Below, in pieces: positions 1-6,103 of a stretch of DNA of 6,472 nt. The notes under the pieces are model-generated. The model did not search any database, was not told where the DNA came from, and saw nothing but the letters and a program-made list of their open reading frames with translations. The translations under genes were made by a program, and so were the position numbers. The stretch comes from Bacteroidales bacterium UBA2198 (GTDB lineage: Bacteria > Bacteroidota > Bacteroidia > Bacteroidales > VadinHA17): assembly GCA_002328625.1 (NCBI GenBank), contig DCVC01000106.1:1-6472 (forward strand), in the 5' to 3' direction. The stretch's first letter is position 1. The number at the start of each line of letters is the position of its first letter.

Positions 1-1171
1 CAAACTTTTCAGTTTGCATGTTCAGGAATCCTATATCCCACGGGCCGGTCCTGCCAACTATCCTCGCTCCGCCATAGATGCGCACCCTGTTCCCTTCGTG
101 CAACCCGATACGCCGGCTGTAAAAGAGGCGATCATCATCTTCAAATCTGAATTCAAAGTTACCCTGACGTTCCTGGAAAAAAAGTCTCTTTTCAGGAAAA
201 AACAGGGAATACCGTGTTAGGTTTATTATCTGATCGTCGGCCTCTACCTGTGCAAAATCGGAATTTAATGTAACATCCAGGGTAAGGTTGTTTGTAAGTC
301 CGTACTTGATATCCAAACCTGCTTCACGCTCAAACTTGTCATGCTTTTCGTATGCTGTTTCAGTTTCACTGAGTTGATTTGATTGCCCCAGACCACCCAA
401 TATATATGGAACTATGTATACCGGGTTGTGCTTTTTAATACCTTCAAAAATAATCTCCTGTCCCTGTGAGGGCGAAATGAGACCTTTCTTTTCCGGAATG
501 AAAGGGAAATTGCTTAGTTCAAATTTCCGTGGGATCAGTCGATAAGCAATAAAGCCCATAACTGTCTGGCCATCTTTGTCTTCAAACCTGAGGCTTGAGA
601 AAGGTATACGCATCTCTGCGAACCACCCGTCACCATTGCTCACGGCAGCTACATCCCAAAATGTGTTCCAGCTTGGATTTGCATATCTGTCGGGGTCACC
701 TTCTCCATCATTTTTAATGCTGTAATCTGTTCGTGTTCCAACCGGTGTGGTAACAAACAGCACACCATTTTCATTGTCATCAAATGTATCGAAAATGACT
801 CCCAGATGATCTGTTGTCCAATTCCACCCGCCATCGCGTTTAAAAGATGTGGATTGTAGTTTTGAAGGCTCACTGTCATATAATCGTCCGGCAACGTAAA
901 GGTAATCGTCATCATAGCCCAGTAAGACTTGTGTCCTTTCGGAAGGTTCGTTGCCAAAATCAGGGGTCCTCATAATCATTGGGAATGATTCTATTCCCTC
1001 CCAGGCTACTTCATTACTTAATCCGTCAAGTACGACCGGTGATTTAATGCGCCGGATCTTTATAGGTTCATCATGTCCGGATACGGGATCCTGGGCAAAG
1101 CTTTTTTGTATAAGAATTGTTGAAACAATACTTAATACAAAAAATTTGACAAAGGTTGAATAAAGACTCAT
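1..1171 (-). CDS. CBM9-like / DUF5916 family outer-membrane protein, N-terminal 390 residues (C-terminus cut by window edge)
   Basis: Seen: an uninterrupted minus-strand frame from ATG at 1171 to the left edge, 390 codons without a stop. Residues 1-27 form a signal peptide (hydrophobic core around 10-21, ending SFAQ). Residues about 41-245 look like the CBM9-like beta-sandwich that opens this family, with IKSPVVLDG, a YDDDYLYVAGRLYD strand and FVTTPVGTRTDY. Residues about 250 onward match the start of the DUF5916 region; its hallmark is DFAQVEADDQ (305-314) followed by LTRYSLFFPEKRLFFQERQG (318-337). Known: family members are usually about 700-900 residues, and the C-terminal part is predicted to form an outer-membrane beta-barrel; the substrate is unknown. 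So roughly half the gene is missing here, by the window boundary and not by mutation. A run of seven A (plus strand, near 177-183) keeps frame. A purine-rich stretch (minus strand, about 1186-1177) precedes the start. The upstream SnoaL-like gene is 152 bp away on the same strand. Confidence 0.9.
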   Translation of the reverse strand, partial: MSLYSTFVKFFVLSIVSTILIQKSFAQDPVSGHDEPIKIRRIKSPVVLDGLSNEVAWEGIESFPMIMRTPDFGNEPSERTQVLLGYDDDYLYVAGRLYDSEPSKLQSTSFKRDGGWNWTTDHLGVIFDTFDDNENGVLFVTTPVGTRTDYSIKNDGEGDPDRYANPSWNTFWDVAAVSNGDGWFAEMRIPFSSLRFEDKDGQTVMGFIAYRLIPRKFELSNFPFIPEKKGLISPSQGQEIIFEGIKKHNPVYIVPYILGGLGQSNQLSETETAYEKHDKFEREAGLDIKYGLTNNLTLDVTLNSDFAQVEADDQIINLTRYSLFFPEKRLFFQERQGNFEFRFEDDDRLFYSRRIGLHEGNRVRIYGGARIVGRTGPWDIGFLNMQTEKF

Positions 1172-1323
1172 AATCACTCTTTTTTATGGTTAGATGATTA
1201 TATCTGATTATCTGAAAACAGTGAACCTGACGACAGCCGGTCGGATTTCATATCCTCTTCGGTCGTCTGAACGTGCTTACAGGTGATATGGTTATGACCA
1301 GCACTTATGTACTCCGGATTTCA

Positions 1324-1758
1324 TCAACCCAGCGGCGGAATGACCCCGAGTTGTTGCAACATGCCGAGATTATCCATACTTGCCCAGATCTCTTGAATCT
1401 TTCCGTCAGCAAGGCGGAATACCTCGATTCCCTTGACCACGACCTGTTTTCCCGTAGCCTGAATTCCCATGAAGTCGCTCTTGTGTGTACAGTTGGCGGT
1501 CCATACCTTCGTCACCTTGTCTCCTTCGGCGACAAGGAGATCGGTCGTGATGTGCAGGTCAGGGAAGGCGGTGAGGTAAGCCTGACAGAGTCCTTTAGTC
1601 TGCTCAAAATTCTGGTCTCCACTTGCATGGTGCTCGATGAATCCGGTGGCATAATACTTTTCGAAAGCAGCTATGTTCTGTGTATTCCAGAAATCCTCCG
1701 TGTAGGCTGCTATGAATTCCTTGTTCTTCTCTTCCGGTGTTAAACCCTGCTTTTCCAT
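1324..1758 (-). CDS. SnoaL-like / ester cyclase family protein (NTF2-like fold)
   Basis: A complete 144-residue protein, the usual length for a single SnoaL-like domain. Seen: an N-terminal helical stretch (residues 8-36), the IEHH pair at 41-44, FPDLHI at 65-70, AEGDKVTKVWTANCTH at 77-92, FMGI.ATGK at 97-104, VVVKGIEVFRLADGKIQEIW at 106-125, and DNLGMLQQLG at 129-138. These follow the motif order of bacterial ester cyclases/SnoaL-like proteins. In SnoaL itself, an Asp in the last strand acts as acid/base in an aldol ring closure; D129 is in a comparable place, but this equivalence is inferred. No signal peptide, so it is cytoplasmic. The substrate cannot be told: most such stand-alone genes have no assigned reaction, and no polyketide or terpenoid genes lie nearby. 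There is no clear Shine-Dalgarno before the ATG. Hand counts over six 60-base lines give about 50% GC, clearly above the 33-40% seen in sampled lines of the genes to the right. Confidence 0.85.
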   Translation of the reverse strand: MEKQGLTPEEKNKEFIAAYTEDFWNTQNIAAFEKYYATGFIEHHASGDQNFEQTKGLCQAYLTAFPDLHITTDLLVAEGDKVTKVWTANCTHKSDFMGIQATGKQVVVKGIEVFRLADGKIQEIWASMDNLGMLQQLGVIPPLG

Positions 1759-2265
1759 GATTGTTTAAGATTTAGTTAATAATGATGGTTATTCAATATG
1801 ATGGGATATTATGAAACCCCATAAAATGTGTTTGCTGATATAACAAACTGCCATTAATTATTATACTATAAAATTATGCAGGGAAATATTAATTGTCTAA
1901 CAGAAATATTTCAAGTATTAACACAAATGTTACATTATATGAGAAACTTATCATCAGCAAGAAAGAAAAGCAAAAACTTATGGACAGTTGGCCGGGATAC
2001 AGCTTTTAATCCATCCTTACGGAGTGAAGCACCCGTAAATTAGCTCTGAGCATTTATTGAATTTTATTTAGTCTGTTACAGTGCTGACTCTTTCGAAGCT
2101 CTATTCCCCCGAAAATGTAACATTAGTGTCATTTAATGCAACAGGTGTGTTAGATTTTAAAATTTGGACAGTTGAAATTTGTGATATGAATTACCGCATC
2201 AAATTAAGTCAGACTTCGGCTAAATGTTGGTGTAGCTTTGAAAAAAAGGTGGAATTCATTAATTA
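1759..2265. other. AT-rich divergent intergenic region
   Basis: This 507-bp spacer lies between the start of the minus-strand SnoaL-like gene and the start of the plus-strand glycine-zipper gene, so it should hold promoters for both directions. I see no convincing coding region in it. Contents: a weak hairpin with 6-bp arms TTACGG (2017-2022) and CCGTAA (2033-2038), a 10-base direct repeat TGGACAGTTG at 1981-1990 and 2165-2174, and a TAnnTTTG match at 2233-2240. No matching promoter element was found for the minus-strand gene. A 61-codon open frame at 2081-2266 ends in a TAATG overlap with the next gene, but it has no signal peptide or recognisable domain and reads like spacer sequence. Confidence 0.6.
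2233..2240 (+). promoter_or_regulatory. Candidate Bacteroidota -7 element TAGCTTTG
   Basis: TAGCTTTG matches the Bacteroidota primary-sigma -7 consensus TAnnTTTG exactly. It lies 25 bp before the ATG at 2266, which would give a leader of only about 20 nt holding the purine-rich AAAGGTGG (2245-2252). No clear TTG is found at the expected -33 spacing, so the call rests on the -7 match and position alone. Confidence 0.35.
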
Positions 2266-2802
2266 ATGAAAAAGCTGGCATTCATATTTGTAATCCTATT
2301 CGGCCTTCCCATTTTATCATCCGCACAGGAAGATTCTCTGAAAAGATCCACGATTTATAAAACATGGATTACTTTAGGAGGTGGAAGTGAGATAAAAGGA
2401 ACAATTTATCAAACAAGGGATTCATCCATCTTATTTGCTAATACATTTAAAAGAACGGATTTGTTATCACCGGGTAAGTTTGATATCCAAACTTTTAATT
2501 ATAATAGCATTTATCTTGTAACGTGTCGTAAAGAGATCTGGCCCGGAGCAGTAATTGGAATGGTTGCAGGTGCATTTTCAGGTGCAATACTTGGTAAACA
2601 AATATGTAAAAGTGATGATCCCATGGCAGATTACGGACCGCTTGGATCACTTGTGTTCGGGACATTATTTACGATACCAGGGGCTGCTGTCGGCATTATG
2701 GTAACTGATATTGTATTTACCCTCAGAATTCCTATTTCCGGAAGTTTTGAAAATTATAGCAAGAACAAAAGCAGACTTATGAAATATTCATATCTACATT
2801 AA
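2266..2802 (+). CDS. Secreted or membrane glycine-zipper protein of unknown function
   Basis: A 178-residue protein. Residues 1-20 are a signal peptide (MKK, hydrophobic core, cut near SSAQ). Residues about 33-88 form a predicted small beta module with the pattern W.TLGGGSEIKGTIYQTRDSS, a run of short alternating strands. Residues 93-110 are a hydrophobic segment with glycines at 94, 98, 102, 106 and 110, a perfect every-fourth-residue glycine zipper. A second hydrophobic segment (about 124-148) also carries spaced glycines. The tail IPISGSFENY (155-164) resembles the ending of a recurring Bacteroidota family of uncharacterised proteins with this layout; that is recall, not a search. Inference: the two segments form a packed hairpin in the envelope. 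The start is fixed by the signal peptide; AAAGGTGG lies 13 bp before it, further than usual. The next gene begins 73 bp downstream, so the three exported-protein genes may be cotranscribed. Confidence 0.75.
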   Translation: MKKLAFIFVILFGLPILSSAQEDSLKRSTIYKTWITLGGGSEIKGTIYQTRDSSILFANTFKRTDLLSPGKFDIQTFNYNSIYLVTCRKEIWPGAVIGMVAGAFSGAILGKQICKSDDPMADYGPLGSLVFGTLFTIPGAAVGIMVTDIVFTLRIPISGSFENYSKNKSRLMKYSYLH

Positions 2803-2875
2803 TACAAAGGGTCACCGAAATTAATATTGCATATACTTATTCTAACTTCTTTTCATTAACTTAAATCTTTCTCTT

Positions 2876-3358
2876 ATGAAAACAAAGACATTTTTGTTCA
2901 TATGCCTGCTAATGGGCATTGGACTAACAACGCTTTCTTCGCAAACGTTACAGAAAGGTGCTGTATTGGGTTTTCATTATGGTGTTTTTACTCCTAATCC
3001 TGATGTTACTATGAATCAGTGTATGACTTTCCTTAAAGATAAATATGTCCCGGAATGGGAAAAAAACTTCCCCGGAATAAAAGCATTTCTGCTAAAAGGT
3101 ATTAGAGGAGAATGTGCTGATTGCATAAGTTTTTTAATTTTTTTCCCATCTGATGATGTCCGGAACAAATACTGGAATGAAGAAGATGTCTATACTGAAT
3201 CAGGTAAAGCAGCACTTGAAAAAGTGAGGCCAGTAATTGAGGAGATGGCTAAATTTGGGAAAATTGATACCAAATATACTGATTGGGGTATACAGCAGTA
3301 TCTCATTAACGAAATACGAAAAAGCCTTCGGAGATCGCATCCAGGGGTTATATATTAA
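2876..3358 (+). CDS. Small secreted protein, possible dimeric alpha/beta-barrel (NIPSNAP/ABM-like) fold
   Basis: A 160-residue protein. Residues 1-23 are a signal peptide (MKTKTF, hydrophobic core, cut after about SSQ). The mature part runs KGAVLGFHYGVFTPNPD (strand), MNQCMTFLKDKYVPEWEK (amphipathic helix, about 46-63), FPGIKAFLLKGIRGE (strand, 65-79), CISFLIFFPSDDVRNKYW (strand then helix), and a long helix around 111-126. The beta-alpha-beta-beta-alpha order, with a 'KYVPEWEKNFPGIKAFLLKG' type core, is what dimeric alpha/beta-barrel proteins such as NIPSNAP or antibiotic-biosynthesis monooxygenase relatives show; the assignment is inferred and weak. Similar uncharacterised secreted proteins occur in Bacteroidota as far as I recall. 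Two cysteines (C80, C83) lie in an ECADC stretch, a spacing that could form a disulfide or bind metal. There is no recognisable Shine-Dalgarno. The following gene starts 30 bp downstream, so these two are likely one transcript. Confidence 0.75.
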   Translation: MKTKTFLFICLLMGIGLTTLSSQTLQKGAVLGFHYGVFTPNPDVTMNQCMTFLKDKYVPEWEKNFPGIKAFLLKGIRGECADCISFLIFFPSDDVRNKYWNEEDVYTESGKAALEKVRPVIEEMAKFGKIDTKYTDWGIQQYLINEIRKSLRRSHPGVIY

Positions 3359-3388
3359 ACTTAAACTACATCTTATAAAAAGGATAGG

Positions 3389-4039
3389 ATGAAAATACTT
3401 TCTTTACTACTTGTTTTTCTGATTGCCCTTGGTAAAGCTTATTCACAAGACTACGATTTAATAGTAAAATCTAGCGGTGATTCAATTGCCTGTCATATAG
3501 ATAGCATTACCGTTACACATATTTACTTCGAGATGATTAGTAATAACTGCTGGATTCATACATATATTGACAAGATAAATGTTACTATTATTCAGCATGA
3601 TACGCTAAAGACAAAGCAGGTTGTTTTCAAGTCAGGTACTTCAATCATTAAGGAAATCAGAGAGCCTAAAGAATCAATGTTTGATCTGCAAAGAAATTCA
3701 GTATACCTTGAGTCCAAACGGGTCTTCTATTCCTTAATTTATGAGAGAATGTTCCCTTTAAGTGACCACCTGGGTTTAATTTTTGGAGGTGGTTATACCC
3801 TTGTATTAGATATTCTCAGTGGTGGTGGAGCATTTGGGCTTCTTGTTGGTGAGACATCACTTTTATTAGGAGGCCCAAAACATAATTTTGAACCAGGGGT
3901 TATAATATACTCTGGAGGTGGGTATATGGTAAGGATAGGATATCGTTTTCAGGGTTATAAAGGATTGATATTAAGGCCATCGATTGATTTTATTAATGCT
4001 TTTCCACTTCTTTCATTTTCAATTGGTTATTCATTTTGA
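3389..4039 (+). CDS. Exported protein of unknown function, small N-terminal beta module and outer-membrane-like C-terminus
   Basis: A 216-residue protein. Residues 1-20 are a signal peptide (cut near AYSQ). Residues about 22-70 form a short beta module, DLIVKSSGDSIACHIDSIT then IYFEM, a pattern I recall in many Bacteroidota hypothetical proteins ('function-unknown DG..I.C.I..I' type). It resembles in style the N-terminal module of the protein at 2266-2802. Residues about 104-216 are a chain of glycine-rich, alternating hydrophobic strands (LGLIFGGGYTLVL, GGGYMVRIGYRF, LLSFSIGYSF) ending in Phe, as outer-membrane beta-barrel strands do. The barrel part is short, so it may be a small barrel or a membrane-attached sheet. 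AAAAAGGA (3377-3384) ends 4 bp before the ATG, the best ribosome-binding site in this cluster. No domain is recognised with confidence. No terminator was seen after the stop. Confidence 0.75.
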   Translation: MKILSLLLVFLIALGKAYSQDYDLIVKSSGDSIACHIDSITVTHIYFEMISNNCWIHTYIDKINVTIIQHDTLKTKQVVFKSGTSIIKEIREPKESMFDLQRNSVYLESKRVFYSLIYERMFPLSDHLGLIFGGGYTLVLDILSGGGAFGLLVGETSLLLGGPKHNFEPGVIIYSGGGYMVRIGYRFQGYKGLILRPSIDFINAFPLLSFSIGYSF

Positions 4040-4255
4040 ATTTACCAAACATTTTTATTAACAATACTTTTCTTATAACATGTAAAATTCGATGAGTATG
4101 ACCATATTTGACCGGGGAGCATATCATTATTCTAAGTTAAGTTAATTTATTTTAAATATTTACATCCGGCTTTAGATGGTCATTTCTCTCCGGCCAGGAG
4201 TAGTTAAAGTCACCGGACTTTCAAGTTGCATCTTTGCCGAAAACTCGCTATATGA

Positions 4256-4297
4256 CTCAGGGCTAAGGGCTCAGGGCACAGAGCACAGAGTTCAGAG
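4256..4297. repeat. Six degenerate tandem heptamers
   Basis: Six consecutive 7-base units fill 4256-4297 with rough consensus CWCAGRG. Units 1 and 3 are identical (CTCAGGG), units 4 and 5 are identical (CACAGAG), and units 2 and 6 differ at one or two places. The array has no matching unit before 4256 or after 4297. It is non-coding. As recalled, comparable CTCAGGG/CACAGAG heptamer tracts turn up between genes in other Bacteroidota genomes; this was not searched. Confidence 0.75.
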
Positions 4298-4419
4298 GGA
4301 AAGTGAGACATTCTGCGACTGTTATACCACATGACTGCCAGCCTTCGCACCTACTACTGGGCGCTACTGCTGCCAAAGCATGACCTCAGGACAAGAAGAG
4401 TAAGTGTGAATGAGTGACC

Positions 4420-4443
4420 CCACCTTCACTAAAGCTACGGTGG
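4420..4443. repeat. Short inverted repeat, possible REP-like intergenic element
   Basis: Arms CCACC (4420-4424) and GGTGG (4439-4443) flank TTCACTAAAGCTAC, followed by ACAAAG. The stretch resembles the 'CTTCGCTAAAGCTACGG' plus 'GGACAAAG' type intergenic repeat I recall from Bacteroidota assemblies. The 5-bp arms are too short to stand alone as proof. Confidence 0.35.
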
Positions 4444-4464
4444 ACAAAGTGAGAAAAACATCAA

Positions 4465-4492
4465 GAGTGTGTTCGCTCTCGCTCCCACACTC
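4465..4492. repeat. Inverted repeat with 7-bp arms
   Basis: GAGTGTG (4465-4471) and CACACTC (4486-4492) are exact reverse complements around a 14-base loop rich in CGCTC words; CGCTCT also recurs at 4474-4479 and 4492-4497. No T-run follows closely enough to call a terminator. It could be a repeat-element hairpin. Confidence 0.45.
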
Positions 4493-4599
4493 GCTCTGTT
4501 TTCAGTACCCCTAATGGATAAAAGCTGCACCCGGTTAACTGACTTGCCAATATTTAAAATATTCTTTTCTCTTTGAGCTTCACCAAAGTAAAAAACCAA

Positions 4600-4617
4600 C
4601 AGTCATGCTCATGACTG
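4600..4617. promoter_or_regulatory. 18-base palindrome, candidate operator
   Basis: CAGTCATG and CATGACTG are exact reverse complements separated by CT (arms 4600-4607 and 4610-4617). It lies about 35 bp before the candidate -7 element at 4651 and about 100 bp before the lipoprotein start, where an operator or activator site could sit. A hairpin is also possible. On the minus strand it is followed by a short T-run, but no minus-strand gene ends here, so a terminator role has no support. Confidence 0.4.
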
Positions 4618-4650
4618 GTCCGAATAACAACTGGAAATTTAAAAAACCTG

Positions 4651-4658
4651 TAACTTTG
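4651..4658 (+). promoter_or_regulatory. Candidate promoter -7 element TAACTTTG for the lipoprotein/sigma operon
   Basis: TAACTTTG matches the Bacteroidota TAnnTTTG -7 element exactly, 62 bp before the ATG at 4720. The expected -33 TTG is replaced by a one-mismatch CTG near 4631-4633. A TTGATC direct repeat (4656-4661 and 4670-4675) overlaps and follows it. The leader would be about 50 nt. Confidence 0.45.
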
Positions 4659-4719
4659 ATCTTATTTTATTGATCCTGTTCCAACCTTAACCGAAGTTTT
4701 TTCGTATCAGGTGTAAAAG

Positions 4720-5520
4720 ATGGAACAAATGACCCGATATAAGATTAAACTGGCAGTCTTTTTTTTCGTTTTATCCATTACGGGCTGCACAAAGAAGGAT
4801 GAACTTAAACTTCCTGTCACAATTCATTTTAAAATCGAATTCAGACAGCCTGTTGCTCAATGGCAATATGGACAGAATCAGTCTATTTCTGAGCTATTCA
4901 CCGTGGAAGCGTGCCATATTGGGATTCGGGGTATCCGGTTGGAGGGAAAAAGGGAGGCAGGTGGCGATGTATTCTTTGAAACTGACCCCAGAATAACCCA
5001 AATGAATTTAATATTAACTGATCCGATGGATCCTGTTTCGATTATCTCATTTGATATACCTCAGGGAATATATGATTATATGAAATGTGATATTTTCCTG
5101 AGTAACATACCTTCTGATGAATTAATCAGAGCTTATAATATTGATTATGAAAAAACAGGAATAATAATTAAGGGTAAGTACGAGAAAGTATATTGGACTG
5201 ATGATGATTTTGACTCAGGCTTGAATTATTCAATTCCATTCATTCTGGCAATAGAGAATACTGAAATATTCAATATAAGCTTTTCTCCATTATACGACAA
5301 AGGTAAAATCGCAATAGAACATGGGAAGGAATACATCGCACTTTTATTCCTTGATTTGTATCATGTTTTTAAATCAATAAGCACACAGACAATCGAAAAT
5401 GCCGAAGTTTCAGGTAATGGTCCGGATCAGATTATTATTATTTCAGGTGAAAAGAATAAAAATCTTTATGAGAATTTATTGTTCCGGCTTGCTCAATCAT
5501 CAACAGTTATCATTTATTAA
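4720..5520 (+). CDS. Lipoprotein of unknown function (weak DUF4382-like pattern), first gene of ECF sigma operon
   Basis: A 266-residue protein. Residues 1-22 form a lipoprotein signal peptide (RYKIK, then a hydrophobic core) ending in the lipobox ITGC, so C23 should be lipidated. The next residues TKKDE are charged, a little like the K(D/E) surface-export signals known in Bacteroidota lipoproteins; this is only suggestive. The rest appears to be beta-rich without further membrane segments: EACHIGIRGIRLEG (63-76), RITQMNLILTDPMDPVSIISFDIPQGIYDYMKCDIFLS (91-128) and KEYIALLFLDLYHVF (203-217). The 'L.L....PVSIISFDIPQGIYDYMKCDI' stretch recalls DUF4382-type domains (LPAG.Y..IRL), but the match is weak. 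AGGTG (4709-4713) ends 6 bp before the ATG; a second in-frame ATG at residue 4 could also serve. The stop is only 29 bp before the sigma gene, so the two are cotranscribed. Confidence 0.75.
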   Translation: MEQMTRYKIKLAVFFFVLSITGCTKKDELKLPVTIHFKIEFRQPVAQWQYGQNQSISELFTVEACHIGIRGIRLEGKREAGGDVFFETDPRITQMNLILTDPMDPVSIISFDIPQGIYDYMKCDIFLSNIPSDELIRAYNIDYEKTGIIIKGKYEKVYWTDDDFDSGLNYSIPFILAIENTEIFNISFSPLYDKGKIAIEHGKEYIALLFLDLYHVFKSISTQTIENAEVSGNGPDQIIIISGEKNKNLYENLLFRLAQSSTVIIY

Positions 5521-5549
5521 ATATCAGGAATATCTGCAGTATAATCCAA

Positions 5550-6092
5550 ATGAAAACTGATGAATTAACGGATGATGATTTGATAAGGGGCTGCAGGGAG
5601 AACAACAGAAAGTGCCAGGAAATGCTTTACCGGCGTTATGCGGGAGTCATGTACTCCTTGTGTCTGATTTATGAGAATAACCGTGACGATGCAAAGGATA
5701 TCCTGCAGGAATCATTTATAAAGATCTTTAAGAACATCAGCAGTTTTAACGGGGGAGGGCCACTTAAAATCTGGATGAAAAAGATAATCACCAATACAGC
5801 AATAGATCATTTCAGGCATAATTGTAATGAATCAAAGTTTATCCCGATTGAAAAGATAGGTCAGACAATTTCGGATGAAGAATCTGTTTCATCAATTCTT
5901 AACGCAAAGGATATTATTTCACAGGTCAAAAGGCTGCCTGCCGGAGCAAGGATGATTTTTCAGCTTCATGCAATTGAGGGATACACACACAGAGAGATAG
6001 CAAACCTTCTCCATATATCTGAAGGTACTTCAAAGTCTCAGATAAACAGAGCTAAACATTTGTTGCAGGCATGGATCGGTGGTTTTGAATAA
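5550..6092 (+). CDS. ECF-type RNA polymerase sigma-70 factor
   Basis: A complete 180-residue protein, the normal length for an extracytoplasmic-function sigma factor. Region 2 spans about residues 20-92: the helix around DAKDILQESFIKIFKNISSF (47-66) contacts core polymerase, and WMKKIITNTAIDHFRH (75-90) is the -10 recognition part. A short acidic/serine linker (about 93-120) follows. Region 4 spans about 124-173, with LPAGARMIFQLHAIEGYTH and the helix-turn-helix REIANLLHISEGTSKSQINRAKHLL that reads the -35 region. Its role is to direct polymerase to a regulon controlled by an envelope signal. No strong Shine-Dalgarno precedes the ATG; AGGA (5525-5528) is too far away, so translation may be coupled to the lipoprotein gene. 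The next frame starts 11 bp after its stop and encodes the likely anti-sigma partner. The regulon is not visible here. Confidence 0.95.
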   Translation: MKTDELTDDDLIRGCRENNRKCQEMLYRRYAGVMYSLCLIYENNRDDAKDILQESFIKIFKNISSFNGGGPLKIWMKKIITNTAIDHFRHNCNESKFIPIEKIGQTISDEESVSSILNAKDIISQVKRLPAGARMIFQLHAIEGYTHREIANLLHISEGTSKSQINRAKHLLQAWIGGFE

Positions 6093-6103
6093 AATACGGA
6101 GTA

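Larger units (their letters stand above)
4040..4719. other. Large non-coding spacer with repeats, hairpins and a promoter
   Basis: No credible gene was found on either strand in these 680 bp. The outer parts are AT-rich; the middle (about 4250-4510) is GC-richer (33 of 60 bases G or C in 4321-4380). The middle holds six degenerate heptamers (4256-4297), a stretch with repeated CTACTGC-like words (about 4333-4374), and two small inverted repeats (4420-4443 and 4465-4492). The right end has an 18-base palindrome (4600-4617) and a -7 promoter match (4651-4658) for the lipoprotein/sigma operon. The composition suggests accumulated repeat elements and not a decayed gene, though a much-decayed insertion cannot be excluded. 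Confidence 0.6.

Noticed and set aside
165..195. Apparent frameshift at the A-run in the DUF5916 gene
   Set aside because: Recounting the seven A bases keeps the frame and gives the expected FFPEKRLFFQERQG motif without a break.
649..957. 102-codon minus-strand frame and two short plus-strand frames (14-220, 951-1163)
   Set aside because: They lie out of frame or antisense within the DUF5916 gene, whose frame is continuous from 1171 to the left edge with clear family motifs.
1273..1743. 156-codon plus-strand open frame opposite the SnoaL-like gene
   Set aside because: It is antisense to a gene with clear family motifs, has no recognisable domain, and is probably kept open by the GC-richer codon use of the real gene.
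2017..2038. TTACGG/CCGTAA hairpin as a terminator
   Set aside because: Only 6-bp arms, a 10-base loop, no T-run, and no gene ending nearby on either strand.
1981..2174. 10-base direct repeat TGGACAGTTG at 1981 and 2165
   Set aside because: One exact 10-mer pair in a 500-bp spacer is only mildly unlikely by chance, and the flanks do not match.
2081..2266. 61-codon open frame ending in a TAATG overlap with the glycine-zipper gene
   Set aside because: The overlap looks like translational coupling, but there is no signal peptide, domain or ribosome-binding site, and the frame includes the candidate promoter region.
4229..4236. CATCTTTG as a promoter -7 element
   Set aside because: One mismatch to TAnnTTTG, no -33 TTG at the right distance, and no gene within 480 bp downstream.
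4799..4996. 65-codon frame within the lipoprotein gene
   Set aside because: Out-of-frame shadow inside a gene with a clear lipoprotein signal and operon position.
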